Shown piece after piece: positions 63,864-64,000 of a stretch of 64,000 nucleotides of DNA. The translations under genes and the position numbers were made by a program. Each line of letters begins with the position of its first letter. The first letter of the stretch is position 1. Under the pieces are notes generated by a model, which did not search any database, was not told the DNA's origin, and saw nothing but the letters and a program-made list of their open reading frames with translations. Source of the stretch: Stenotrophomonas ginsengisoli (GTDB taxonomy: Bacteria > Pseudomonadota > Gammaproteobacteria > Xanthomonadales > Xanthomonadaceae); assembly GCF_001431485.1 (NCBI RefSeq), contig NZ_LDJM01000018.1, forward strand, positions 124,001 through 188,000. The letters are read 5' to 3'.

Positions 63864-64000
63864 TCAACCCATTACCGGTGCCCGGCCGCGATCGTGCTGC
63901 TGTATTTCCGATTGCTGTCCAATCTGCCGCTGCAGCTCGCGTTGCTGGGCATCCAGGCTGGCGACTTGGTAATGCTCCATCGATTGCTCCAGTGGTGTTT
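63864..64000 (-). CDS. C-terminal end of probable second XVIPCD effector (partial)
   Basis: The last 44 codons of a minus-strand gene entering from the right edge read TPLEQSMEHYQVASLDAQQ, then a Gln-rich stretch (RELQRQIGQQSEIQQ) and end RAPVMG. The TP.EQS motif followed by a Gln-rich tail matches the end of XVIPCD secretion signals and parallels SAPAEQSYDQLQ plus a Gln-rich tail in the effector at 27695-29059. The enzymatic domain is outside the window. The gap 63668-63863 shows no gene. Confidence 0.55.
   Translation of the reverse strand, partial: TPLEQSMEHYQVASLDAQQRELQRQIGQQSEIQQHDRGRAPVMG

Overview
The window looks like chromosomal DNA of a Xanthomonadaceae gammaproteobacterium, most likely Stenotrophomonas or a close relative. 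The evidence is high G+C coding sequence, a MacABC-type efflux operon facing its own two-component system, a fused pabB-pabC gene, and a type IV secretion effector with a Xanthomonas-type C-terminal signal beside lipoprotein immunity genes. No rRNA, integrase, transposase or CRISPR array was seen. Assignment rests on gene content read by eye, not on a database search.

Layout. 1-1713: dapD end, a Spx/ArsC-like gene and dapE (lysine/peptidoglycan precursor pathway). 1714-6073: an AT-richer insertion carrying a two-gene Gabija-type defence system (OLD/TOPRIM ATPase-nuclease plus UvrD-like helicase). 6187-8126: asnB, preceded by a 33-codon leader with nine Asn codons and an intrinsic terminator, i.e. 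what looks like an asparagine attenuator. 8209-12466: ene-reductase, penicillin-acylase-family hydrolase, bacterioferritin-like protein. 12631-15419: three tandem related lipoproteins of unknown function, the third an apparent recombinant of the other two. 15420-20051: REP-like palindromes, a duplicated scrap of parC, then parC and pabB-pabC. 20114-21465: six tRNA-Leu(CAG) genes, each with its own consensus promoter and terminator.

21540-27488: rnr, rlmB, a DmpA-like peptidase and a phosphofructokinase. 27695-31490 is a toxin/immunity locus: a zinc-metallopeptidase effector with a C-terminal type IV secretion signal, translationally coupled to a lipoprotein immunity gene, with two further immunity paralogues, each followed by a coupled 55-codon ORF, and a conserved inverted repeat upstream of each immunity gene. 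31630-44663: a helicase-IV-like protein, the macA-macB-outer-membrane-factor operon, its divergent response regulator/kinase pair with tandem operator-like repeats between, and a large periplasmic-sensor diguanylate cyclase.

44754-52753: rnt and a phosphate-starvation regulon (OprO/OprP-type porin, two different PstS proteins, pstC, pstA, pstB, phoU) with Pho-box-like sites. 52894-62729: prolyl hydroxylase, nth, a small hypothetical, an enoyl-CoA hydratase, an FKBP-like exported protein, a DUF1289-Nudix fusion, a mercaptopyruvate sulfurtransferase, a DUF1684 lipoprotein, an AmpD-like amidase, a small hydrolase and rlmKL. 62814-63667 is an EamA transporter broken by a one-base homopolymer deletion. 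The last 137 bases hold the C-terminal end of what is probably a second secreted effector.

Themes. Two conflict systems (anti-phage Gabija type; contact-dependent T4SS effector/immunity) sit among housekeeping genes. Several loci show tandem duplication of complete units (tRNA units, immunity units, lipoproteins), suggesting local recombination is a recurrent force here.
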